Part shown: positions 6,071 through 13,474 of the stretch, piece after piece
Position numbering within the stretch: the first letter of the stretch is position 1
How the letters are laid out: each line of letters opens with the position of its first letter
Source of the DNA: Wenzhouxiangella sp.
GTDB taxonomy: Bacteria > Pseudomonadota > Gammaproteobacteria > Xanthomonadales > Wenzhouxiangellaceae
DNA length: 14,879 nucleotides
Assembly (NCBI GenBank): GCA_007123575.1
Contig: SKKV01000162.1
Coordinates: 1 to 14,879 of the forward strand
Reading direction: 5' to 3'
The notes under the pieces: generated by a model
What the model was told of the DNA's origin: nothing
Seen by the model: the letters and a program-made list of their open reading frames with translations, nothing else
Databases searched by the model: none
Position numbers and translations under genes: made by a program

Positions 6071-7094
6071 GGTTTGTTTCGGCGATGGATTGTAATGATT
6101 CACGCCAGGCCCGAAACTCAGGAACCAGCGTTTGTTCTTCTATGGTGGCCATGGCCCGGCCATACAAGCCGGCCAGAGCATCCGGATTCGGCTTCGGCCA
6201 GTCGAAATCCTTTTCCAACAGTCTCTCAACCGAAGCCGGCTGACAAACCAGGGCCAGATCGCAGCCTGCCTCGAAGGCCTGGGCCAGCCGCTGGTCCAGG
6301 CCGCCGGCCGGCGCTGCACCAGCCATATCCAGATCGTCCGAAACAACCAGGCCGGAAAAGCCAAGCTGCCGGCGCAGGCTGTTGTCGATCCAGCGCGACG
6401 AGAAACCCGCAGGTCGCTCGTCATAGGCCGTGAAGCAGACATGGGCCATCATCACGGCCTGAAACTGGCTGCTCAAGCGGGCAAATGGCGTTAAATCCTC
6501 GACCAATTCATCCCAGGGACGTGGGTCGGTGACCACCTCGTGATGAGAATCAGCCGCCACCGAGCCATGACCGGGGAAGTGCTTGGCGCAGGCGGCCATG
6601 CCGGCATCGCGCATGCCGGCGATGTAGTAGCCGGCCAGATCGGCCACGGCATCCGGCGAATCGGCCATGGCCCGATCACCGATCACCGTACTGCCGCGAT
6701 CCAGGTCCAGCACCGGTGCCCAGCTCAAATCCACGCCGTGACCCAGAACTTCAGCAGCCATGATCCGACCGTGACGGTAGGCCAGATCGCGGGCGCGATC
6801 CGGGTGCGAGCGATACCAGCGACCCAAAGTGCCCAAGGGTGGCAAGCGGGTAAATCCCTCCCGAAAACGCTGCACCCGGCCGCCCTCCTGGTCAACGGTG
6901 ATCAGCAGACGTGGGTCACGCAGCTCGGTCAATGCGCGGCAAAGCGACTTCAGCTGCTCCGGCTCAGAATAGTTGCGGGCAAAAAGAATTACCCCGCCGA
7001 CGGCGGGGTGCTTGAGACGCTCGATCGTGGCGCCATCCAACTCAGTGCCGTCAAATCCGACGATCAAGGGACCTGGAGCTATCGATAAGGTCAT
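6063..7094 (-). CDS. nagZ: Beta-N-acetylhexosaminidase NagZ (GH3)
   Basis: The product is 343 residues, the usual size. The cytoplasmic enzyme removes GlcNAc from GlcNAc-anhydroMurNAc peptides during peptidoglycan recycling. Motifs are ITVDQEGGRVQR (65-76), SWAPVLDLD (124-132), KHFPGHGSVAADSHH (171-185, with the Asp-His dyad of the mobile catalytic loop at D182/H184) and VVSDDLDMAGA (250-260, with the nucleophile Asp). There is no signal peptide, as expected. The ATG shares one base with the rlmD stop (TAATG). In Pseudomonas, nagZ is next to the MTIP gene; here mscS and hpt stand between them. NagZ products feed the AmpR/AmpC beta-lactamase pathway in species that have it; none of that is in this window. 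Confidence 0.96.
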   Translation of the reverse strand: MTLSIAPGPLIVGFDGTELDGATIERLKHPAVGGVILFARNYSEPEQLKSLCRALTELRDPRLLITVDQEGGRVQRFREGFTRLPPLGTLGRWYRSHPDRARDLAYRHGRIMAAEVLGHGVDLSWAPVLDLDRGSTVIGDRAMADSPDAVADLAGYYIAGMRDAGMAACAKHFPGHGSVAADSHHEVVTDPRPWDELVEDLTPFARLSSQFQAVMMAHVCFTAYDERPAGFSSRWIDNSLRRQLGFSGLVVSDDLDMAGAAPAGGLDQRLAQAFEAGCDLALVCQPASVERLLEKDFDWPKPNPDALAGLYGRAMATIEEQTLVPEFRAWRESLQSIAETNHD

Positions 7095-8419
7095 TAGCGT
7101 TCAAACAGGGCGATGGATTCAACGTGTGCAGTATGAGGAAACATGTCGGCTATGCCGGCCGAGACCAACTTGAAACCGTGCTCTCGGACCAGGATACCGG
7201 CATCGCGCGCCAGCGTGGCCGGGTTGCAGGACACATAGACCACGCGCCTGGCCCCGCAGCCAGCCACCAGCGGCAGTATTTCCAGGGCACCCGAGCGCGG
7301 CGGGTCAATCAGTACCGCATCAAATCCGGCCCGGTACCAGGCACGTCCAGTCACATCCTCGGTCAGATCGGCGACGTCAAACTCGACGTTGTCGATGCCG
7401 TTCAGCTCCGCGTTGTCGCGGGCCGCCTCGATCAGCGCTGCTGCACCTTCAATACCGGTCACCTGCCCAGCCTTTTTAGCCAGCGGCAGGCTGAAATTGC
7501 CCAGGCCACAGAACAAATCCAGCACACGTTCGCTGCCATCTAAGGCCAACAACTCGATGGCTCGATCCACCAGCTTCGCGTTGACCCGGGCGTTGACCTG
7601 GATGAAGTGCTGGGGGTGGAACTGCAGGGTGAGATCGTATTTTTCCAGCCGATACTCAAGCTGATGCGCTTCTGGGTGCAGACGATGGACGGTATCCGGC
7701 CCCTTTGGCTGCAGGTAGACGGCAACCGACTCACGGTCCGACCATGCCTTGAGCTCGGCTTCGTCGGCATCGGTCAGCGGATCCAGATTTCGGATCACCA
7801 TGGCCGAGCCGTTGTCACCGCTGGCAACCTCGATTTGCGGCACGGCAGCGGCCACCGACAGGGTGCCCAGCAACTCAGACAGACTGGCCAGGCGGTGGCT
7901 GAAATCGGGATGCAGGACCGGGCAATGACCGACGTCGGCGACGAAACGCCCCTGCGGCTCGCGAAAGCCGACCAAGACCCGACCCTTGGCCGGCACATTA
8001 CGCGCGCTCAAACGCGCCCGGCGCCGATATTGCCAGGGCTCATCGGCAATAGGCTCATCCCAGACGGCGGGCTCGACCTCGCCGATGCGAACCAGGTTAT
8101 CAACCAGGCGCTTGTGCTTCCAACGCTGCTGGGCCTTGGGCTCCAGATGCTGCAGGGCACAGCCACCGCAGTCGTTGAACCAGGGGCAGCCTGGTTCGAC
8201 CCGTTCGTCAGAAGCCTGCAACACCTCCTGGCAGATGGCCTCGTCGAACTTGCGCGTGCGATCTATCAGACGCGCGCTGACGCGCTCGCCCGGCAAAGCG
8301 CCATGGACAAAGACTGCCTTGCCATCAATGCGCCCGACACCGCGACCGTCGTGGGCCAGATCGGTTACATCGACAACGACCGGCTCGGTCGGCAGTTTGC
8401 GCCGTCTGCGCCTACCCAT
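7094..8419 (-). CDS. rlmD: 23S rRNA (uracil-1939-C5)-methyltransferase RlmD
   Basis: The product is 441 residues. It methylates U1939 of 23S rRNA using SAM. A TRAM RNA-binding domain (about 11-68, LAHDGRGVGRIDGKAVFVHG at 21-40) is followed by four cysteines for a 4Fe-4S cluster at C78, C84, C87 and C166, spaced as in E. coli RumA (74, 80, 83, 162). The methyltransferase domain has DLFCGLGNFSLPL (301-313), IDPPRSG (371-377) and VSCNP (396-400), where C398 is the catalytic nucleophile. Finding the iron-sulfur cysteines and the RumA spacing favours RlmD over RlmC or TrmA. It is the first gene of the operon ending with the phosphorylase, so a promoter probably lies in 8420-8512. Confidence 0.95.
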   Translation of the reverse strand: MGRRRRRKLPTEPVVVDVTDLAHDGRGVGRIDGKAVFVHGALPGERVSARLIDRTRKFDEAICQEVLQASDERVEPGCPWFNDCGGCALQHLEPKAQQRWKHKRLVDNLVRIGEVEPAVWDEPIADEPWQYRRRARLSARNVPAKGRVLVGFREPQGRFVADVGHCPVLHPDFSHRLASLSELLGTLSVAAAVPQIEVASGDNGSAMVIRNLDPLTDADEAELKAWSDRESVAVYLQPKGPDTVHRLHPEAHQLEYRLEKYDLTLQFHPQHFIQVNARVNAKLVDRAIELLALDGSERVLDLFCGLGNFSLPLAKKAGQVTGIEGAAALIEAARDNAELNGIDNVEFDVADLTEDVTGRAWYRAGFDAVLIDPPRSGALEILPLVAGCGARRVVYVSCNPATLARDAGILVREHGFKLVSAGIADMFPHTAHVESIALFER

Positions 8420-8475
8420 GCCGCATGCCTGCCGACAAGGTTGGGCGGAACGCCGAAGAACGGTAACAGACTGGC

Positions 8476-8498
8476 GCGCCGGGCGATGCGCCCGGCGC
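8476..8498 (-). terminator. GC-rich hairpin after the ydbL-like gene, no U-tract
   Basis: GCGCCGGGCG (8476-8485) pairs with CGCCCGGCGC (8489-8498) over 10 bp with a 3-base ATG loop, starting 15 bases past the stop of the DUF1318 gene. No T-run follows on either strand, so it is a weak terminator candidate; it could instead protect the 3' end of the mRNA or act in the rlmD promoter region. Confidence 0.45.
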
Positions 8499-8512
8499 AG
8501 AATTCACCGCCA

Positions 8513-9091
8513 TCACTTACGCGTCCAGCTCCCGTCAGGCTGCTGGTAATGCCAGCCGGACCGGGCATTGGAAATCCATTGGCGGGCGAAGGTCTGGCGA
8601 ATATCCGACTCCCACTCCGGGTGGCCGTTGGCGACGGCAATCTCGCGATAAACCGCATTCCGATCGCTGTTTTCATCGGCCACGATCCGCTCCAGGTTGC
8701 GCCGGTCGGCCAAACCAACCGCTGAACGGTCACGGATTTCCACCAGGCCGTTATTGGTCAGGCCGATCGCGCCAGCGTCAAACCAGGCCGACAGGTGCTC
8801 GCGATGACGCTCGGACATGCGCTGCTTGATGGCCTGAACCTGGGGTGTGTCGATATTGATATTGGGTGTTTGGGCATAGGCACTGGCGATCAGCAGATTG
8901 GACCAGTGAAAGCCCCCCGTAGCCGGCGGTGGCGGCGCTTCGGAGCGCCGGTCGTTCTCACCCAGCACATCCTGGATGAAGCGATCGGCAGCGCGCTCAG
9001 CGGCTGCTTCCGGAAAATAGACGTTGATGGTGACGCAAGCCGCCAGCGTCATCACCAGTGTGATGGCCAGCAGTGAATAAAGACGTTGCAT
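8513..9091 (-). CDS. YdbL-family (DUF1318) lipoprotein
   Basis: The product is 192 residues. A lipoprotein signal peptide ends in lipobox LAAC (16-19), so C19 should be lipidated. CVTINVYFPEAAAERAADRF (19-38) is followed by a proline-rich linker (52-57) and a second hydrophobic stretch with a signal-peptidase-like site, LLIASAYAQ (66-74). The DUF1318 domain covers about 82-192, with VEIRDRSAVGLADRRNLER (117-135) and VYREIAVANGHPEWE (147-161). E. coli YdbL is much shorter (about 108 residues) and lacks the lipoprotein part; there ydbL sits with ydbH and ynbE, an inner-to-outer membrane lipid bridge. No ydbH is next to it here. The ATG at 9091 has GGAGG 9 bases upstream (9101-9105). The role is inferred only from the family. 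Confidence 0.88.
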   Translation of the reverse strand: MQRLYSLLAITLVMTLAACVTINVYFPEAAAERAADRFIQDVLGENDRRSEAPPPPATGGFHWSNLLIASAYAQTPNINIDTPQVQAIKQRMSERHREHLSAWFDAGAIGLTNNGLVEIRDRSAVGLADRRNLERIVADENSDRNAVYREIAVANGHPEWESDIRQTFARQWISNARSGWHYQQPDGSWTRK

Positions 9092-9116
9092 GGTCTTGAA
9101 CCTCCAGTTTGGCCAG

Positions 9117-9159
9117 AAAAACGAATACCGATGCGCTGGGTCCGCCAACGGTATTGGCG
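9117..9159 (-). terminator. Terminator/attenuator-like leader between radA and ydbL-like gene
   Basis: On the minus strand, AATACCG (9155-9149) can pair with CGGTATT (9130-9124), followed two bases later by TTTTT (9121-9117), as in an intrinsic terminator with an 18-base loop. A second hairpin, CGCCAA/TTGGCG (9159-9154 with 9148-9143), uses overlapping bases, so both cannot form together. The simple reading is a leaky radA terminator; an attenuator for the ydbL-like gene is possible. Confidence 0.4.
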
Positions 9160-9209
9160 TTAGAACAGGATCCGCCGATACGCTTGAACGCAGGCTGAAC
9201 ATTGTAATC

Positions 9210-10574
9210 TCAAACCGCCTGCAAAGCCTGGGCCAGGGTGCGAAATCCGCGCGCCGTGATCCGGGCCTTGACACCCTTGAGATTGCCCTCGGGCACCAGC
9301 GCCTGGTCAAAACCCTGCCCCGCCGCCTCGCGCAGCCGCTCCTCGCCGTTGTAGACCGGACGCAGTTCGCCGGCCAGACCGATCTCGCCGAACGCAACCA
9401 GACCCTTGGGCAGTGCCTGCTCCTTCAGCGACGATTTGAGTGCCAGGGCGATAGCCAGATCACTGGCCGTTTCATTGACCCGAATGCCACCGGCGACGTT
9501 GACGAACACATCCTGGTCACCAATCTGGATGCCGGCATGCCGGTTCATCACCGCCAGCAGCATGCCCAGCCGGTTCTGGTCAATACCAACGGCCACCCGG
9601 CGCGGATTGGACAGGGTCGACGGCGCAACCAAGGCCTGCACTTCAACCATCATTGGCCGCGTACCCTCGCGCGTGACCAGTACGCAGCTTCCCGGTGCCG
9701 GCTCGGACTGACCGGACAGAAAAATCGCCGAGGGATTGCCCACCGCCTTCAAACCCTTGTCGGTCATTGCGAAAACACCCAGCTCGTTGGCTGCGCCGAA
9801 GCGATTCTTGACCGCCCGGACCAGGCGGAAGCGGCTGCCTGAGTCCGACTCGAAATAAAGCACGGCGTCGACCATGTGTTCGAGCACGCGCGGGCCGGCC
9901 AGCGCGCCCTCCTTGGTCACATGCCCGACCAGCACTACCGCGCAGCCGCTTTGCTTGGCAAACTGCACCAGCCTGGCCGCGCACTCGCGCACCTGGGCGA
10001 CCGCACCGGGCGCGGATTGCAGGGCCTCTGTCCATAAAGTCTGAATGGAATCGACCACCATGAACGCCGGGCGCCGGGCCGCCGCGGTCGCCAGCACGGT
10101 TTCCAGACTGGTTTCGGTCAGGCATTCCAGCCTGGCCGGGTCAAGGTCCAGGCGCCGCGCCCGCATCGCCACCTGCGCGGCCGACTCCTCACCGGTAACA
10201 TACAGGCTGGCATGATTGGCTGCCAGGTGCGCCTGAGCCTGCAGCAGCAGGGTGGACTTGCCAATACCCGGGTCTCCACCCAGCAAAACCACCGAGCCCG
10301 GCACCAGCCCGCCGCCGAGCACGCGGTCCAGCTCGGTCAAACCGGACGACAGGCGCCGGATGCTGTCCTCGCCCTGAACATCGGCCAGGCGGACCACCTC
10401 GGCCGAAGCAGTACCGGCCCAGTTGCCACGGCCTTTCGGCCCCTTGGCCGCTGCTGGTGCCGCGACGGATTCTTCAAGCGAATTCCAGGCACCGCAGTCC
10501 GGGCACTGACCCGACCACTTCGGAAAACTGGCGCCGCACTCGCGACAGGCGTAAATCGTTTTTGTTTTGGCCAT
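9210..10574 (-). CDS. radA: DNA repair protein RadA (Sms)
   Basis: The product is 454 residues, the normal length. RadA is a RecA-like helicase that drives branch migration of recombination intermediates. An N-terminal C4 zinc finger (CRECG at 10-14, CPDCG at 24-28) is followed by Walker A GGDPGIGKST (99-108), Walker B FMVVDSIQT (171-179), the RadA-specific KNRFG motif (256-260) and a Lon-protease-like C-terminal domain (about 300-454, with VFVNVAGGIRV at 356-366). The ATG at 10574 puts the zinc finger at the usual distance from the N-terminus; an in-frame extension to 10622 would add 16 non-conserved residues. It is divergent from pspF across a 109-base gap. Confidence 0.97.
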   Translation of the reverse strand: MAKTKTIYACRECGASFPKWSGQCPDCGAWNSLEESVAAPAAAKGPKGRGNWAGTASAEVVRLADVQGEDSIRRLSSGLTELDRVLGGGLVPGSVVLLGGDPGIGKSTLLLQAQAHLAANHASLYVTGEESAAQVAMRARRLDLDPARLECLTETSLETVLATAAARRPAFMVVDSIQTLWTEALQSAPGAVAQVRECAARLVQFAKQSGCAVVLVGHVTKEGALAGPRVLEHMVDAVLYFESDSGSRFRLVRAVKNRFGAANELGVFAMTDKGLKAVGNPSAIFLSGQSEPAPGSCVLVTREGTRPMMVEVQALVAPSTLSNPRRVAVGIDQNRLGMLLAVMNRHAGIQIGDQDVFVNVAGGIRVNETASDLAIALALKSSLKEQALPKGLVAFGEIGLAGELRPVYNGEERLREAAGQGFDQALVPEGNLKGVKARITARGFRTLAQALQAV

Positions 10575-10604
10575 GGCCGCTATTGTGGCAGAGCCGGCCG
10601 CGCG

Positions 10605-10618
10605 CCGGGCCGGCCCGG
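10605..10618. promoter_or_regulatory. 14-bp perfect palindrome between radA and pspF
   Basis: CCGGGCCGGCCCGG is self-complementary without a spacer. It lies 31 bases upstream of radA and 66 upstream of pspF, in the region that must hold both promoters. The stretch is all G and C in a GC-rich genome, so chance is a serious alternative. I could not find a convincing sigma-70 or sigma-54 promoter in this gap. Confidence 0.25.
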
Positions 10619-10683
10619 ACAAAACCTGACCACTGCCGACAATTTTTAGTTATCGTTGAGAAAAGATCTTCAAACGGTAACCG

Positions 10684-11679
10684 ATGACCCGCGACGAACA
10701 GCCACTGATCGGAGAGTCACAGACCTTTCTGGAAGTGCTCGATGAGGTATCGCGGGTAGCACCGCTGGACCGACCGGTGCTGGTGGTGGGAGAACGCGGC
10801 ACCGGCAAGGAGCTGATCGCCGAGCGCCTGCACTTTCTGTCCGGGCGCTGGGACAGACCGCTGGTCAAGCTCAACTGCGGGGCGATCAGTGAAAGCCTGC
10901 TGGAGTCGGAGTTGTTCGGCCACGAAGCTGGCGCATTTACTGACGCCTCGCGCTCACGTCAGGGCCGCTTTGAGCTGGCCGACGGCGGCTCGCTGTTTCT
11001 GGACGAGCTGGCAACCACGTCGATGAATGTGCAGGAAAAGCTGCTGCGGGTGATCGAGTACGGGCAGTACGAGCGCCTGGGGTCGTCCACCACCCGCGAG
11101 GTGGACGTGCGTCTGATCGGTGCCACCAATGTTGATCTGCCGGCGCTGGCCGATGAGAACAAGTTCCGCGCCGACCTGCTCGACCGACTGGCTTTCGACG
11201 TCATCACCCTGCCGCCGCTGCGCCATCGTCGCGAGGACATCATGCCGCTGGCCGAGCACTTCGCCATGCGTATGACCCGAGAACTGGGTCGCGAGCTTTT
11301 TTCCGGCTTTTCGACCAAGGCGCGCGACCTGCTGCTCAATCATCGCTGGCCCGGCAATATCAGGCAGCTGAAGAACGTTGTGGAGCGCGCCATTTATCGT
11401 CACGCCGACCCCGAGCAGCCGGTCAGCGGCATCCAGTTCGACCCCTTTGAGTCACCCTGGCGCCCCGACTCCGATCAGGACGCATCACCCTTGAATCGCC
11501 AGCAGCAAGCGCTGCCAGACGACCTACGCGCCTACCTGGACGAATGCGAAAAAAGCCTGGTCCTGCAAGCCCTGACGGAGCATCAGGGCAATCAGCGCAA
11601 TGCCGCCGATCGACTGGGGCTTAGCTATGACCAGCTGCGTGGGATCATCAAAAAGCACGCAATCAAGGTGCGTCGCTAA
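10684..11679 (+). CDS. pspF: PspF-type sigma-54-dependent transcriptional activator
   Basis: The product is 331 residues (E. coli PspF 325) and has the same layout: no N-terminal receiver, the AAA+ domain starting at once, and a C-terminal Fis-like HTH. Motifs are Walker A GERGTGKE (36-43), W56 (in E. coli the contact for the inhibitor PspA), the sigma-54 loop GAFTDA (83-88, normally GAFTGA), Walker B SLFLDEL (103-109), arginine-finger region FRADLLDRLAFD (161-172), WPGNIRQLKNVVER (222-235) and HTH NQRNAADRLGLSYDQL (303-318). It drives the phage-shock operon in response to inner-membrane stress. In E. coli pspF is divergent from pspABC; here the divergent neighbour is radA and no psp gene is in the window. 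The ATG at 10684 lacks a strong Shine-Dalgarno sequence. Confidence 0.9.
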   Translation: MTRDEQPLIGESQTFLEVLDEVSRVAPLDRPVLVVGERGTGKELIAERLHFLSGRWDRPLVKLNCGAISESLLESELFGHEAGAFTDASRSRQGRFELADGGSLFLDELATTSMNVQEKLLRVIEYGQYERLGSSTTREVDVRLIGATNVDLPALADENKFRADLLDRLAFDVITLPPLRHRREDIMPLAEHFAMRMTRELGRELFSGFSTKARDLLLNHRWPGNIRQLKNVVERAIYRHADPEQPVSGIQFDPFESPWRPDSDQDASPLNRQQQALPDDLRAYLDECEKSLVLQALTEHQGNQRNAADRLGLSYDQLRGIIKKHAIKVRR

Positions 11680-11694
11680 CCTGCTCAGGTCAAT

Positions 11695-12891
11695 TCACTG
11701 ATGCGGCTCTGCCCGTTCAACCCGGTTGCGGCCGTTACGCTTGGCCTCGTATAACGCATGGTCGGCGCGTTTTAGCAGGCTCAAGAAATCACGTTCGCTC
11801 GAGCTGGAAACGGCCACGCCGATGCTGACGGTCAGCTGAATCTCGTCCTCATCGATCTTCAGCGGCGAGCTTTCCAGCCTCCGGCGCAGCTTGTCGGCCA
11901 CTTCTATCGCATCGGCTTCCGAGACTTCCTGAAGAAGGACGGCGAACTCCTCACCGCCCATGCGGCCGATCAAGTCCTGGTCACGCAGGCACTCCCGGCA
12001 GGCCTTGGAAAACCAGCGCAGCGCCTCGTCGCCTACCGGATGACCATGGTTGTCGTTGATGGACTTGAAATTGTCAAGGTCCATTACCAGCAAGGCCGCG
12101 CCTTTGGCCAACTTCATCGATTCGAGATGTGCAGACCTGGCTCTCTCGAGGAACTGGCGTCGGCTACTGAGCCCGGTCAGCGAATCGGTATTGGCCAGAT
12201 TGGCCAGTTCCTGCTCGGCGCGAATACCCCGGATCGCCGCTCCGATCGTCGCCGCCGCGATGCCCAGCGCATTGATCTCGGCTTCCGTCCAGCGTCGTTC
12301 CTGGCTGCAATCGTCGAAGCCAATCTGGCCCCAGAACTCACCTTCCATGATGATCGGCACGACCACGATGGAAAGAATATTCTGCGACTGCAGCAGCGAC
12401 CTTTCCGGCTCCGGTATCTCGGCGACCAGTCCGTGTACGGCCTGCCCGCGCTCGAGGCTTGAGCGAAAGCCGGGAATAACAGTCTCGTAGTCCATGTTCT
12501 GCATGGCCGGATTATCGAGCTGCGGTTCGACCCCAAGCGCGCACCATTCATGACGCTGGCTGGCCAGCAGGCGGCCGGTTGTTTCGTCGTGGTGATTTTC
12601 GAAAACGTAAACCCGATCTGCGCCAACGGCTTCGCCGAGTTCAGCCAGCGCACGCTCCATGGCCGACTGCTTGTCGCGGTTATTGAATAGCACCCGGGCA
12701 CCATGTGCGAGGGCAGCAAGTATGGCCTCACGAGAATCACGCTCGCTATCTGCGCGGCGCTTGCCACGCCGCTCGGCCTGGGTCAGGACACGGCCTAGCC
12801 GGCGTTGGTGTTGAAACTGAAAAGCCAGCAGGAGCAGCAGCAAAACGATGACCATCACCGGCCAAAGCCATTGCGCTATATCTGTCCCCAC
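11695..12891 (-). CDS. Membrane-anchored GAF-GGDEF diguanylate cyclase
   Basis: The product is 398 residues and likely makes cyclic di-GMP from two GTP. A transmembrane helix (about 8-25, LWPVMVIVLLLLLLAF) is followed by a basic coiled region (about 28-60), a GAF domain (about 65-222, ending LGIAAATIGAAI) and a GGDEF domain (about 236-392). The active-site signature is GGEEF (312-316), metal ligand region MDLDNF (270-275), and the RxxD inhibitory site R303-D306 stands five residues before GGEEF as in PleD, so product feedback is likely. The GTG at 12891 was chosen because AGGAGG (12897-12902) precedes it by 5 bases and reading further upstream would enter the DUF3592 gene. No HD or EAL domain is present. 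The GAF ligand is unknown. Confidence 0.92.
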   Translation of the reverse strand: MGTDIAQWLWPVMVIVLLLLLLAFQFQHQRRLGRVLTQAERRGKRRADSERDSREAILAALAHGARVLFNNRDKQSAMERALAELGEAVGADRVYVFENHHDETTGRLLASQRHEWCALGVEPQLDNPAMQNMDYETVIPGFRSSLERGQAVHGLVAEIPEPERSLLQSQNILSIVVVPIIMEGEFWGQIGFDDCSQERRWTEAEINALGIAAATIGAAIRGIRAEQELANLANTDSLTGLSSRRQFLERARSAHLESMKLAKGAALLVMDLDNFKSINDNHGHPVGDEALRWFSKACRECLRDQDLIGRMGGEEFAVLLQEVSEADAIEVADKLRRRLESSPLKIDEDEIQLTVSIGVAVSSSSERDFLSLLKRADHALYEAKRNGRNRVERAEPHQ

Positions 12892-12896
12892 GAACA

Positions 12897-12904
12897 CCTC
12901 CTCC
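12897..12904 (-). promoter_or_regulatory. Ribosome binding site deciding the diguanylate cyclase GTG start
   Basis: The minus strand reads GGAGGAGG, ending 5 bases before the GTG at 12891. It fits that start and is too close to serve the other in-frame GTG at 12897. Confidence 0.7.
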
Positions 12905-12913
12905 GTGCCGCCA

Positions 12914-13405
12914 TCAATCAGTGGCAGTCGATTTTCCCCGGCCGCTGTGCGTTGGCACCAGCCAAAAAACCGCCGCGATGGCCAGCAAGGCCAGCCCCAG
13001 CAGCAGCCCCATCCAGGCCTGAGAGTCGGCACCGGGAATCAGCACCGACAGCGACGGTCGCCGCGGATGATAATGAACATCCACCTCGGCACCTTCGGCG
13101 TACTGCACCCGGGCAGCGGAAATCTCTTTATCGGTCAGCCCCGCGAAGCCCTTGGCAAAGCGCCATTGGTCAGAGGCATACGCCTGACCATCCACTGAAT
13201 AAGTGTATTCCACTTTCAGATGCCAACCATCGCCCGACCTGCCCATGCCGATCGGCCGGTATTCCAACGACTGTACAGATCCCTCAACCGTCGGCCAGTT
13301 CTCACTATTGCTACCCATCCACAGCAGGTACAACCGATCCCCCACCAGGATCAGGCCCATAAGCAAGACAAATACCGCCGCCACGCGACGAGCCCATTTT
13401 TGCAC
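12914..13405 (-). CDS. DUF3592-type membrane protein
   Basis: The product is 163 residues with two predicted membrane helices, about 8-28 (VAAVFVLLMGLILVGDRLYL) and about 130-150 (WMGLLLGLALLAIAAVFWLV), around an extracytoplasmic beta-rich segment (about 35-118). WPTVEGSVQSLEY (37-49), VEYTYSVDGQAYASD (66-80) and VDVHYHPRRPSLSVL (108-122) match the usual DUF3592 pattern. The function of the family is not established. The start is GTG at 13405; the frame stays open a little further upstream but offers no ATG or GTG. The diguanylate cyclase gene begins 22 bases after its stop, so the two are probably one transcript and may work together in membrane signalling (inference). Confidence 0.82.
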   Translation of the reverse strand: MQKWARRVAAVFVLLMGLILVGDRLYLLWMGSNSENWPTVEGSVQSLEYRPIGMGRSGDGWHLKVEYTYSVDGQAYASDQWRFAKGFAGLTDKEISAARVQYAEGAEVDVHYHPRRPSLSVLIPGADSQAWMGLLLGLALLAIAAVFWLVPTHSGRGKSTATD

Positions 13406-13474
13406 CGGCCGTTCCAGTTCATCACCCCCGTCGAAAGACGTGTCGAATTGGCTTTTCTGTAAAGGAATTAGCCA

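Noticed and set aside
7607..8725. A 372-codon open frame on the plus strand
   Set aside because: It lies opposite rlmD and the ydbL-like gene, whose minus-strand frames have full family motifs. Its translation shows no domain and it is explained by GC-rich codon bias.
9090..9842. A 250-codon plus-strand open frame
   Set aside because: Most of it is antisense to the C-terminal half of radA, and it has no recognisable motif.
11680..11694. The short ACCTG-CT-CAGGT dyad between pspF and the diguanylate cyclase gene as a terminator
   Set aside because: The stem is 5 bp with a 2-base loop and there is no U-tract, too weak to support.
12892..13032. Extension of the diguanylate cyclase upstream of 12891
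   Set aside because: It would overlap the DUF3592 coding region in another frame and gives a Trp/Cys/Arg-rich, non-conserved N-terminus; a strong ribosome site supports the GTG at 12891.
12805..13362. A 185-codon plus-strand open frame, rich in proline
   Set aside because: It spans the junction of the DUF3592 and diguanylate cyclase genes on the opposite strand and has low-complexity composition.
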